DNA of 6,102 nt, from the NCBI GenBank assembly GCA_937871605.1, contig CALMRM010000064.1:627-6728 (forward strand). The letters are read 5' to 3'. Shown here in pieces: positions 1-6,102 of this stretch. The DNA is from an uncultured Terriglobus sp. Lineage in GTDB: Bacteria; Acidobacteriota; Terriglobia; Terriglobales; Acidobacteriaceae. The notes under the pieces are model-generated. The model was given only the letters and a program-made list of their open reading frames with translations. It was not told the origin of the DNA and searched no databases. The position numbers were made by a program, and so were the translations under genes. Numbering within the stretch: the stretch's first letter is position 1; every line of letters starts with the position of its first letter.

Positions 1-664
1 CATAGACGGCACACTGCTCAATTGCCTGGACGCCGTGCATTATTTCGCCTTTTGCGATACGTTAAGCGACCTGGCCGGCAAGCCCACAAACCTTGATGGC
101 GTCGTGGCACACGGCAACACTGACATGGGCATCCTGCGTGATGCGCTGCGCTTAACCGGTCTGCCGGAGTCGAGGTGGAGACCACAGTTGCCCACCGCCT
201 GTCTCGCCCTGGCTGCAAACGTTGAAGCGCACAAAGCCGATCTGCGCGCTGTAGCATTGCCGTCGGGAAACCGGGTACTTGCGCACTTGCGAGCCAGACG
301 GGCACTGCTGGGCGTAGCCACAGGTAATCTGGCGACGATCGGCCGTTTAAAGCTCGCCAGTGCTGGGTTGCCGGTTGACTTTGACATCGAAGGGTACAGC
401 GATGGCTTCGAGGTGCGCAGCGACCTTATCGCATCCGCCCTAGAGAAGGCACGTGCTCTGGTTGGCAACCTAAGCTCAACGTGTGTGGTGGGAGACACCC
501 CGGCAGACATTCAGGCTGCACGCGTGAATGGACTCGACGTGATCGCCGTTGCTACCGGCGTATATTCCTGCGAAGACTTACGCATGCATCGGCCTACTGC
601 TTGCGTCGGCACGCTGGCAGAACTGCTGCCGCCTGAGGCTCAGCCTGCTTCAGAACAGTCGTAA
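1..664 (+). CDS. HAD-superfamily hydrolase, phosphoglycolate phosphatase-like (5' end cut by window)
   Basis: Probable Mg-dependent phosphatase of the haloacid dehalogenase superfamily, subfamily IA-like. The reading frame is open from base 2 and begins with Ile-Asp-Gly-Thr-Leu-Leu, the end of HAD motif I (DxDGT). Base 1 is a C, consistent with the last base of the GAC nucleophile codon. The GTG at 35 is therefore internal, and only a short N-terminus should be missing. Counting from that GTG, motif II is the Thr of GVATGN (about residue 96), motif III is probably Lys138 in ALEKAR, and motif IV is GDTPAD (153-158). Residues about 10-75 form a small helical cap. All visible catalytic motifs are intact. 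The substrate cannot be read from the sequence. Next to a glycosyltransferase operon, a sugar-phosphate is a reasonable guess, but general phosphoglycolate-type phosphatases look alike. The gene converges on the minus-strand operon and ends with TAA. Confidence 0.9.
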   Translation, partial: IDGTLLNCLDAVHYFAFCDTLSDLAGKPTNLDGVVAHGNTDMGILRDALRLTGLPESRWRPQLPTACLALAANVEAHKADLRAVALPSGNRVLAHLRARRALLGVATGNLATIGRLKLASAGLPVDFDIEGYSDGFEVRSDLIASALEKARALVGNLSSTCVVGDTPADIQAARVNGLDVIAVATGVYSCEDLRMHRPTACVGTLAELLPPEAQPASEQS

Positions 665-675
665 CGACGCATCTA
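658..675. other. Tail-to-tail gene junction
   Basis: The stop codon of the HAD gene (TAA, 662-664) and that of the last glycosyltransferase gene (TAG on the minus strand, 673-675) are 8 bp apart. A short perfect inverted repeat (GTCGT-A-ACGAC, 658-668) covers the HAD stop. Its one-base centre and the lack of a T-run argue against an intrinsic terminator. Transcripts from the two sides probably run into each other's 3' ends unless termination is factor-dependent. Confidence 0.6.
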
Positions 676-1737
676 TGCAAGGGAACTGACGATTTGCTCG
701 AACTGTGCTGCCCGGTGTGTCGCAGTGTGTTTTGCAAGAATGCGTTCGCGCGCACGTTGGCCCATGGCGAATCGCTCTGCATCGGACCATTCACAGAGAA
801 TCGTAACAATTTCTGCCGCACTGTTTGGCAGCAAGATATCGACACCTGGCGTCAGGAACTCCTCCATCCCGGCCCATGCATCGGACAGCATCGCCGCACC
901 GCACGCCGACGCTTCAAAAAGCCGTACAGACGGTGAGTAGCCGGCAGCAATCATGTCATCACGCGTCAGGTTCAGCGTAAAGCGCGAAGACGAGTAAAAG
1001 GCAGGGTGTTCGGGAGGAGAAAGATGCACCATGCGCCTGACATTTGCCTGCCATTCAAGGTCTGGGTACTGCGGGCCAGCCACGATGAACTTTGCTGAAG
1101 GTACTGCCTCAGCAGCACCATTCAACCATTGCATGAGCTTTTCTTGCCGGTCTTTTGCATAGGTGCCAAGATAGCTCATGTCGCACTGGTAGGCTTCGCG
1201 TATTGGTGTGGGATGGTAGAGTTCCGGGTCGACAGAACAGTAGAAGGGAACCGCACGCGGCGACCCGAAGCTGCTCTCAAGTTCTTGCAGCACCGGACCG
1301 CCCGTAAAGCTTAAATATGCCGCATACTGCGAAATCATGCTGCCGTCCAGGTAGTGGCAACCACCCTGCAGCCGGAGCCACTTCATGGTGATGGGCGTGT
1401 CGATGTCATAGAAGACAAGCGGGTCGCATCCGGCTTGGAGCAGGTATGCAGTTGCTTCAATCGCATCCGGATAGTAGGAACCAATCACGACGACGTCAGC
1501 ATCGGAGGCCAGACCGGTGAGCCACCTTTTGCTCGGTTCCCATTCCTCGTACAGCTGCACCTTGCAATAGCCCGGCTCGGGCAGGTCGCGGTTGCTGCGA
1601 TACCATTCCACGTCCTTCTCAACGAACTCGATGCGGTGCCCCCGCGCATGCAGAGCCTTGCACAAGGAACGGTATGTGGTGGCATGCCCGTTGCCCCAAG
1701 ACGAGGTTATGGTCAGGCCGAAGATGACGATCTTCAT
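673..1737 (-). CDS. CgeB/YkvP-like glycosyltransferase, third paralog and last gene of the operon
   Basis: Predicted cytoplasmic GT-B fold glycosyltransferase of 354 residues, normal for CgeB-like proteins. The N-terminal half (about 1-165) starts with a Rossmann-type strand (MKIVIFG) and a W-G-N-G-x-A-T-x-Y-R signature (14-23), shared in variant form with the two genes before it. FYDIDTP lies at 109-115 and TGGP at 145-148. A linker segment SVDPELYHP (168-176) leads to the C-terminal nucleotide-sugar-binding half. That half ends in SPSVRLFEASACGAAMLSD (268-286), the typical Glycos_transf_1_2/CgeB donor-site segment. There is no signal peptide or membrane segment. The ATG overlaps the previous stop as ATGA and has a strong GGAGG seven bases upstream. 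The gene probably transfers one sugar during glycan assembly; donor and acceptor are unknown. Bacillus CgeB is tied to the spore outer layer, but nothing here suggests sporulation. Confidence 0.88.
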   Translation of the reverse strand: MKIVIFGLTITSSWGNGHATTYRSLCKALHARGHRIEFVEKDVEWYRSNRDLPEPGYCKVQLYEEWEPSKRWLTGLASDADVVVIGSYYPDAIEATAYLLQAGCDPLVFYDIDTPITMKWLRLQGGCHYLDGSMISQYAAYLSFTGGPVLQELESSFGSPRAVPFYCSVDPELYHPTPIREAYQCDMSYLGTYAKDRQEKLMQWLNGAAEAVPSAKFIVAGPQYPDLEWQANVRRMVHLSPPEHPAFYSSSRFTLNLTRDDMIAAGYSPSVRLFEASACGAAMLSDAWAGMEEFLTPGVDILLPNSAAEIVTILCEWSDAERFAMGQRARERILAKHTATHRAAQFEQIVSSLA

Positions 1738-2927
1738 GCCGTTGCCTCCGCAAGTGAGACACCGTACTGCCTAAACTCAGGCAAAGTGCGCCAGTCTGCC
1801 ATGGTGGCCAGCGATTGTGTTTGCGGACCTACGGTGCCATTGCGCCGTGCGGCGCAATCCCGAAAGGCGTAATCGGCCTGCGCCGCACGTTGCGCATAGG
1901 TGTGGTCGCGCAAGCCGCGCTGGTGGAAGGCAGCGCCGATCTGTTTGCGATCCGCTGCACCATGGGCGCGCAGAGCACCCACCACGTCCTCCGCCGTTTG
2001 AACCACTAGGATTTCCCGCTGGGGTTCGAAGCAGTCTGCCATACCCGGCCAGTCATCGCACAGCATGGCCGTACCCGCGCCGGCAACCTCAAAGACGCGG
2101 GTTGGTGGCGAGAAGCCGAAATCAGCCATGGAGGCGCGATTGATGTTGAGCACCATACCCGCCGAGCAGTTCACACGGTTGTGCTCAGCTGTGGGCACGT
2201 GTCCGACGTAGCGCACATTCGAGGGCATGGGCTTGTCACCCCAGCCTTCGCCGCCCAGCAGAAAGCTCTGCTCTGGTGCCAACCAAGCAGCGCGCAGGAA
2301 CAACTCCTCTACGCGAGCTTCACGGTCGGGTAACCGATTGCCCAGGAAGCACAGATCGCATGCAAGCGACGGCTCCGGCGGCACGGGGTAGTGCGTCTCG
2401 GGGTCCAGGCCGTTGTACATGCTGTAATACGCCTGCGCACCAAATCCACGGAAACCGTCACGAGCCTGCGGTCCACCACCGTAACTAAGAATGGCGTCGT
2501 AGTCAGCGCACGCCAGTGCCAACGCGTCGCTGTGGTCTGCACGCATGCGGTGGATCGTGGCGGGTGAGTCCACGTCCCAGATGAAGGTCATTGCCGCGTC
2601 AGAGCACTCGGCCGGCACACGCCGTTCAAGTTCGCGATCATCGCAGCCAATGCCGCTGTGCTTCACCACGATGTCAGCCTCACGGGCCATCTGTAGCATC
2701 CGGTCGAGGTCAGCACCCTCATCGACCTCTCGCGGCTTATAGACGAGGGAGGTGACATAGCTGAAGTCATCACTGTCGCGGTGTTGCTGGCGACAGTACG
2801 CATCTGGCTCGGCAAAGGTAATCTCATAGCCGAGGCGGCTGAGATACTTGTAACAACCGCGATAGTAGGTGGCAGCACCGTTCCAGTACGACGAGACGAT
2901 GCTGGAACCGAATGCAAAAATTTTCAC
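1734..2927 (-). CDS. CgeB/YkvP-like glycosyltransferase, second paralog, with C-terminal extension
   Basis: Predicted GT-B glycosyltransferase of 397 residues, paralogous to the genes on both sides. It starts at GTG with MKIFAFGSS, which aligns with the start of the downstream paralog. A GAGGA site lies 9 nt upstream and the preceding stop overlaps as GTGA. The N-terminal signature is Y-W-N-G-A-A-T-Y-Y-R (14-23). WDVDSPATI (117-125) and YGGGP (149-153) match the corresponding segments of the downstream paralog. NGLDPETHYP (172-181) is the linker, and LNINRASMADFGFSPPTRVF (260-279) opens the donor-site region. The usual Ala-Cys-Gly after the RVFE glutamate reads Gly-Ala-Gly here. About 40 residues (358-397, including TMADWRTLPEFRQYG at 375-389) extend past the point where both paralogs end. 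No signal peptide or membrane segment is visible. It likely adds one sugar to the same glycan; donor and linkage are unknown. Confidence 0.87.
   Translation of the reverse strand: MKIFAFGSSIVSSYWNGAATYYRGCYKYLSRLGYEITFAEPDAYCRQQHRDSDDFSYVTSLVYKPREVDEGADLDRMLQMAREADIVVKHSGIGCDDRELERRVPAECSDAAMTFIWDVDSPATIHRMRADHSDALALACADYDAILSYGGGPQARDGFRGFGAQAYYSMYNGLDPETHYPVPPEPSLACDLCFLGNRLPDREARVEELFLRAAWLAPEQSFLLGGEGWGDKPMPSNVRYVGHVPTAEHNRVNCSAGMVLNINRASMADFGFSPPTRVFEVAGAGTAMLCDDWPGMADCFEPQREILVVQTAEDVVGALRAHGAADRKQIGAAFHQRGLRDHTYAQRAAQADYAFRDCAARRNGTVGPQTQSLATMADWRTLPEFRQYGVSLAEATA
1745..1749 (-). promoter_or_regulatory. Shine-Dalgarno site for the third CgeB-like gene
   Basis: The minus strand reads GGAGG here, 7 nt before the ATG at 1737-1735. 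It lies inside the last codons of the preceding gene, whose stop overlaps this start (ATGA). It confirms the start and allows either re-initiation or independent ribosome loading. Confidence 0.8.
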
Positions 2928-4039
2928 GCGAGCAAGTCCTCGACAATTTGCAAGAGTTCCTGTGCGCGATGGGCGCAGGTATGCCGCTGCAGCACTGTTT
3001 CCAGTCCAAGGGCGGCCTGCTGCCGTGCCGCGTCTGCGTCGGTGAGCAGGTGCTGTATAGCAGCGGTCATTTCAGCCGTGTTTCGGGCCCATAGGAAGTC
3101 CCCGGGCCGGAAGAGTTCTTCCGTGTCGGACCACGGAGCAGACACAAGGGGAATGCCACAGGCGAGTGCCTCAAAGACGCGAATGGTGGGTATGCCCGTC
3201 ATGGCACCTGAGTATTGTTGACGAGGCATATGGACCGTCAGGCGAGAGCAAGCGTAGGTCTCTGGAGCGTCAAGATTCGGCAGGTAGCCGCCATACGAGA
3301 CGCCAGCGGCCTGCAGGGCCGCTAGCCCGTTCTCAGGGTATCGCACGCCGTAGATGCGGGTCTCGTACTGCGGCATGGCAGCTGCCGGATCCAGTAGGAA
3401 TCGACGGATTTCGTCAGATCGTTCCCCCTCGCCCCAGTTGCCGATCCAGACAATATCCTGCTGTTTTTCTACCGCAGTGAGCGGCCGGAAGATCTCCACA
3501 TCTGCAGCCTCGTGCAGCGTCCAAACGCGCTCAATCCCGAAGCGCTCGCGGTAAAGTGTGCGTAAAGCCTCGCCAAAGGCCAGCACCCCATCGAACCGAT
3601 CGATGCCAAACAGCTGAATCTGCTCTGGCGAGGACGAGGCACGATGATGTGTGTCGTGGAAGAGGAGGCGGAAGCCAAGATTAGTGCGCAACTCCAGCAA
3701 GAGATGCGCTAATTGCGGTGGATTCCACTCATGAACCACGACCAGGTCATAGCTGTGCAAGGTGCGCTGCCAGAGTTCACGCTCCTGAACTTGGTCCGGG
3801 CGGTAGAGCTCGATATCGAGGTCGGGATATGTCTCGTTGAAGTGCTCGAGAGAGTCAACACCAAGCGGCTCCTCCCGCAGATTGTCGATAGACCACTCGT
3901 GGTCTGGCTCAAAGATGGTAACGCTCTGGCCTGCCACGCCGAGTTGGTGCAACAGCCCACGCAAAAAGTGCGCATTGCCGTTGTTCCAGTCAGACCGGAT
4001 GGCGTGTGCAAAGTAGGCGATGCGGAGTTCATGCTGCAT
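2924..4039 (-). CDS. CgeB/YkvP-like glycosyltransferase, first paralog
   Basis: Predicted GT-B glycosyltransferase of 371 residues from the ATG at 4039. It begins MQHELRIAYFAHA, followed by D-W-N-N-G-N-A-H-F (17-25), the most complete form of the N-terminal signature shared by the three paralogs. VVHEWNPPQL (101-110) and FHDTHH (127-132) are probable active-site loops. EAADVEIFRP (177-186) is the inter-domain linker, and TGIPTIRVFEALACGIPLVS (281-300) is the CgeB-type donor-site segment. The protein appears soluble and cytoplasmic. The frame also has an ATG at 4072 and a TTG at 4075, which would add a Cys- and Pro-containing leader unlike the paralogs. I prefer 4039 because the first beta strand then follows directly, with an 11-bp overlap with the upstream gene. 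None of the three starts has a strong Shine-Dalgarno, so translation probably depends on coupling. Sugar donor and acceptor are unknown. Confidence 0.86.
   Translation of the reverse strand: MQHELRIAYFAHAIRSDWNNGNAHFLRGLLHQLGVAGQSVTIFEPDHEWSIDNLREEPLGVDSLEHFNETYPDLDIELYRPDQVQERELWQRTLHSYDLVVVHEWNPPQLAHLLLELRTNLGFRLLFHDTHHRASSSPEQIQLFGIDRFDGVLAFGEALRTLYRERFGIERVWTLHEAADVEIFRPLTAVEKQQDIVWIGNWGEGERSDEIRRFLLDPAAAMPQYETRIYGVRYPENGLAALQAAGVSYGGYLPNLDAPETYACSRLTVHMPRQQYSGAMTGIPTIRVFEALACGIPLVSAPWSDTEELFRPGDFLWARNTAEMTAAIQHLLTDADAARQQAALGLETVLQRHTCAHRAQELLQIVEDLLA
2937..2941 (-). promoter_or_regulatory. Shine-Dalgarno site deciding the GTG start of the second CgeB-like gene
   Basis: The minus strand reads GAGGA, 9 nt before the GTG at 2927-2925. 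It supports this non-ATG start, which also places the MKIFAFG strand at the true N-terminus. The site lies within the final codons of the upstream gene. Confidence 0.7.
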
Positions 4040-5117
4040 GTGCGGACTCGGTGCGGAGCAGCAAGAGACCATCAACGGCTTTCAGATAGCCGTCGACCAT
4101 TGCTGCGGAGGTATAGCGCTGGGCACGCGTCCAAGATCGGGCTTGTGCCGCCTCCAGCAAGGCTGTGTCAGCGGCAAGCATGCGCAGCAACGACGAGAGT
4201 GAATCAGCATCCTGGAAATAAAACGCGCCATCGCCCCATACCTCACGCAAGCTTGGGATGTCGTGTGCGAGGATGGCACATTCGCAAAGAGCGGCTTCCA
4301 AAGCTGCCAGTCCAAACGGCTCGTATCGAGAGCAGCAGATGTAGATGGCACTTTCGCGAAACAGGGTCATCAGTGCGTCTGCCTCAAGATGGCCGGTCCA
4401 CGTGAGCTGGCCTGTCCCCACCGGCTCGCTCTCTGCTTCGCCTGCTACCACAACAGGGAGAGCCAAATCGGCTGTACGGAGGAGTGCGAGGTTCTTGGCA
4501 GGGTCCCACATGCGTCCAGCTGTCACTGCGCGCAATTGCTTTCGCGAATTTTCGAGCGGCAGAGGCAGGTTGCGTCCATTCGAAATTACCCTTGTCGCCG
4601 CATGGACACTGAAGTTCATTCGCAGGCAGTCCAGCATGGCCGCTGTCGGTGCCACCACAAAATCTGCTCCATCCAAGCCCTTCTGCACCAGCAGGCGATA
4701 GGTTCGCAACCAGGCGTCCTCGCGAAGTGGTGCGTAGCCCAGTGCGTCTGCCCAACTGAGCACGTCGCTGTGCGCGGTCACTACTTTGGGAATGCTGAGG
4801 GGGAGGGCACCGAAGCAAAATTGACTCAGCAGAAGAGCATCCGGACAGAACTGCCTGCAAAGACGCAGCAACAGCGGTTCTCCCAACGCATACGCAGCAT
4901 CATTGTTACGCTGCCATTCCAACGCGATGTCGCTTGAAACGTACTCGCATGAGCCGTACGTTTGGAGCTGGGCAGCCTCGGCGGTTTGCGACGCAGAGGG
5001 TTCGCGTCCGAAAGACACCAGCAGGATTTGGTGGCCGCGCGAGAGGAACTCACGTGCAAGCTCACATGAAAAGGTCCAGACGCCGCCCAGTGTATCTGTT
5101 GTTAGCAGGAGACGCAT
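4029..5117 (-). CDS. Glycosyltransferase, GT4-like (GT-B fold)
   Basis: Predicted retaining glycosyltransferase of 362 residues, typical for GT4. The N-terminal domain opens with MRLLLTTDTLGGVWTF, in which the glycine loop 11-15 binds donor or acceptor. TAHSD is at 114-118. SNGRN (179-183) marks the move to the C-terminal domain, where GRMWDPAKN (201-209) holds the usual phosphate-contacting Arg and Lys. EPFGLAALE (266-274) is a full EX7E motif, so it belongs to a different branch from the three CgeB-like transferases that follow it. It is expected to act in the cytoplasm or at the inner membrane face on a nucleotide-sugar donor. No membrane segment is visible. The ATG overlaps the end of the radical SAM gene by 16 bp and has only a weak GGAAG four bases upstream. 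It stops with TGA inside the start region of the next gene. Precise sugar specificity cannot be assigned. Confidence 0.92.
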   Translation of the reverse strand: MRLLLTTDTLGGVWTFSCELAREFLSRGHQILLVSFGREPSASQTAEAAQLQTYGSCEYVSSDIALEWQRNNDAAYALGEPLLLRLCRQFCPDALLLSQFCFGALPLSIPKVVTAHSDVLSWADALGYAPLREDAWLRTYRLLVQKGLDGADFVVAPTAAMLDCLRMNFSVHAATRVISNGRNLPLPLENSRKQLRAVTAGRMWDPAKNLALLRTADLALPVVVAGEAESEPVGTGQLTWTGHLEADALMTLFRESAIYICCSRYEPFGLAALEAALCECAILAHDIPSLREVWGDGAFYFQDADSLSSLLRMLAADTALLEAAQARSWTRAQRYTSAAMVDGYLKAVDGLLLLRTESAHAA

Positions 5118-6102
5118 ACGGCTTCCGCGAAGGTCTCATTCGGCGCTTCAAGCTCGGCTAAACTGCGCGGACGTTGGTCCTGAACATCGCTGAACCCTTT
5201 GGCCGCAAAAAGGTGCAGATAATAGTCATGCGCCCGCTCCCATGCTCCCTCGTCCGGTGCCGCCCCAAAGGTTGTGACATACTCTGGGCTGCCGGGGAAG
5301 GGGAACATCGGCACCGGCTCCGAGACCCACACACCGCGCGCTTTCAGGTTCGCCTGCCAAGCTGCTACCAAGGCCGGATCGTCCTCCGCAGTCTTAATGA
5401 GGTTTGCTTGTACCCAGGGGATCTTTGTGCGTGCGTACAGCAGGATCTCTGTGATGCGATCCGTATCAATCTTGCAGTTCTTGTTCAGCGCGTGGCGGCC
5501 TTCATCGGTGATGCTCTCGATGCCGCACTCGAAACTGACGCAGTGCGCCCGTCCCAAGAGATCGATGCTTTCCTCACTCCACAGGTCGATGCGCGTCTGG
5601 AAGCCAATGGAAACGGGCCGCTGCGCAAGTGCCTCCAGGAGCTGACGAACTTGCTTGCCGACACCAAAGATCTCGTCGATGAAGTAGATGTAATCCACGC
5701 CGCGCGCGAGTAATTGATCGACCTCTGCAATGACTTCACTGAGGTTCCGTTCGCGATACTTGTTACGGAAAAGTGTCTTGTTGCAAAAGGTACAGCTATA
5801 CGGGCAGCCGCGCGCAAACTCGACCTCTGCTCCAAGCTTGAGGTGGTCTGCGCCATTACCGGGAAAGATGTGGTGCAAGTGACGATGCCGCTCCACTGGG
5901 TAGTCCGAGTAGTCCAACTGCGTGACCGCGCGCATGTCTGTGGCCCCGAGGCCGTCCGTCATCCGGAAGCGCCCCTGCTCATCACGCCAGCAGCAACCAG
6001 CAACCATTTCCCAAGGCAAAGACGCGAGCTGCGGGAGAGTCTGGTCTGGCTCACCTCTCAGGACGATATCCGCTGCCGTTTTTTCGAGCGTCGTTCGTGG
6101 CG
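5102..6102 (-). CDS. B12-binding domain/radical SAM protein, TIGR04295-like (5' end cut by window)
   Basis: C-terminal 332 residues of a radical SAM enzyme whose start lies past the right edge. The frame stays open from the stop at 5102 to base 6100, so the TTG at 6019 is not the start. The first visible residues include ADIVLRGEPDQTLPQL (about 10-25), the usual end of an N-terminal cobalamin-binding domain. The 4Fe-4S motif CPYSCTFC (CxxxCxxC, cysteines 99, 103 and 106 of the visible part; bases 5783-5806) is complete. YIYFIDEIFGVGK (138-149) and FECGIES (190-196) are typical of B12/radical SAM proteins. The chain ends VCVSC, with a CxxC pair at the very end. Family members use a 5'-deoxyadenosyl radical for methyl transfer, ring rearrangement or other C-H chemistry. 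As first visible gene of a glycosyltransferase operon, it may modify a sugar, lipid or isoprenoid carrier intermediate. The TIGR04295 assignment is from memory of family features and is unverified. Confidence 0.88.
   Translation of the reverse strand, partial: PRTTLEKTAADIVLRGEPDQTLPQLASLPWEMVAGCCWRDEQGRFRMTDGLGATDMRAVTQLDYSDYPVERHRHLHHIFPGNGADHLKLGAEVEFARGCPYSCTFCNKTLFRNKYRERNLSEVIAEVDQLLARGVDYIYFIDEIFGVGKQVRQLLEALAQRPVSIGFQTRIDLWSEESIDLLGRAHCVSFECGIESITDEGRHALNKNCKIDTDRITEILLYARTKIPWVQANLIKTAEDDPALVAAWQANLKARGVWVSEPVPMFPFPGSPEYVTTFGAAPDEGAWERAHDYYLHLFAAKGFSDVQDQRPRSLAELEAPNETFAEAVCVSC

Noticed and set aside
35..37. GTG as the start of the HAD gene
   Set aside because: The frame is open upstream to the window edge and encodes the DGTLL part of HAD motif I, which must be part of the protein.
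40..510. 156-codon minus-strand open frame opposite the HAD gene
   Set aside because: The plus-strand frame holds all HAD motifs; the opposite frame is a composition shadow rich in Arg, Ser and Ala.
616..646. Small inverted repeats (GGCAG-5 nt-CTGCC at 616-630; CTGAG-G-CTCAG at 633-643) near the 3' end of the HAD gene as a possible operon terminator
   Set aside because: Stems are only 5 bp, the second has a one-base centre, both lie inside the HAD coding sequence, and no T-run follows on either strand.
1354..1872. 172-codon plus-strand open frame across the junction of the last two CgeB-like genes
   Set aside because: It is antisense to both genes and to their ATGA overlap and has no domain content.
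3713..4405. 230-codon plus-strand open frame opposite the first CgeB-like and GT4 genes
   Set aside because: It is antisense to two well-supported glycosyltransferases across their junction. The translation has no recognisable domain and is rich in Arg, Cys and His, as expected from GC-rich antisense frames.
4263..4937. 224-codon plus-strand open frame opposite the GT4 gene
   Set aside because: It lies wholly antisense to a gene with clear GT4 motifs. Its Cys/His/Arg-rich translation has no domain and I see no supporting ribosome site.
5174..5713. 179-codon plus-strand open frame opposite the radical SAM gene
   Set aside because: It lies opposite the radical SAM core, where the minus-strand frame carries the conserved motifs. 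No family resemblance.
6017..6019. TTG as the start of the radical SAM gene
   Set aside because: The frame continues upstream to the window edge with a conserved B12-domain ending (VLRGEPDQTL), so the start is outside the window.

Overview
The window is a densely packed, moderately GC-rich bacterial region with no gap over 8 bp between its coding regions. The five minus-strand genes overlap end to start, and there is no RNA gene, insertion sequence, CRISPR array or long repeat. Nothing fixes the taxon. Base composition, GTG/TTG/ATG start use and gene content fit a Pseudomonadota (rhizobial or burkholderial type) or Acidobacteriota chromosome, but this is a weak inference.

Layout from left to right: (1) a plus-strand HAD-superfamily phosphatase, cut by the left edge at its nucleophile codon and ending at 664. 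(2) A minus-strand run that meets it tail to tail with 8 bp between stop codons. In transcription order, right to left, the run is a B12-binding-type radical SAM protein (cut by the right edge, stop at 5102), a GT4-like glycosyltransferase (5117-4029), and three consecutive CgeB/YkvP-like GT-B glycosyltransferases (4039-2924, 2927-1734, 1737-673). Junctions overlap by 16, 11, 4 (GTGA) and 4 (ATGA) bases, so this looks like one translationally coupled operon whose promoter lies beyond the right edge.

Taken together, the genes look like part of an oligosaccharide or surface-glycan assembly cassette. Four different glycosyltransferases could add successive sugars, a cobalamin-type radical SAM enzyme could modify a sugar or lipid intermediate, and a HAD phosphatase could dephosphorylate a sugar precursor. 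From memory, similar B12/radical SAM proteins near CgeB-like transferases, a methyltransferase and a HAD hydrolase occur in a conserved multigene cluster of rhizobia and some other bacteria (TIGR04295/TIGR04290-type families, called a 'rhizo-twelve' system). I could not verify this here, and I know of no defined product. That cassette is the best candidate for an undescribed system in this window.
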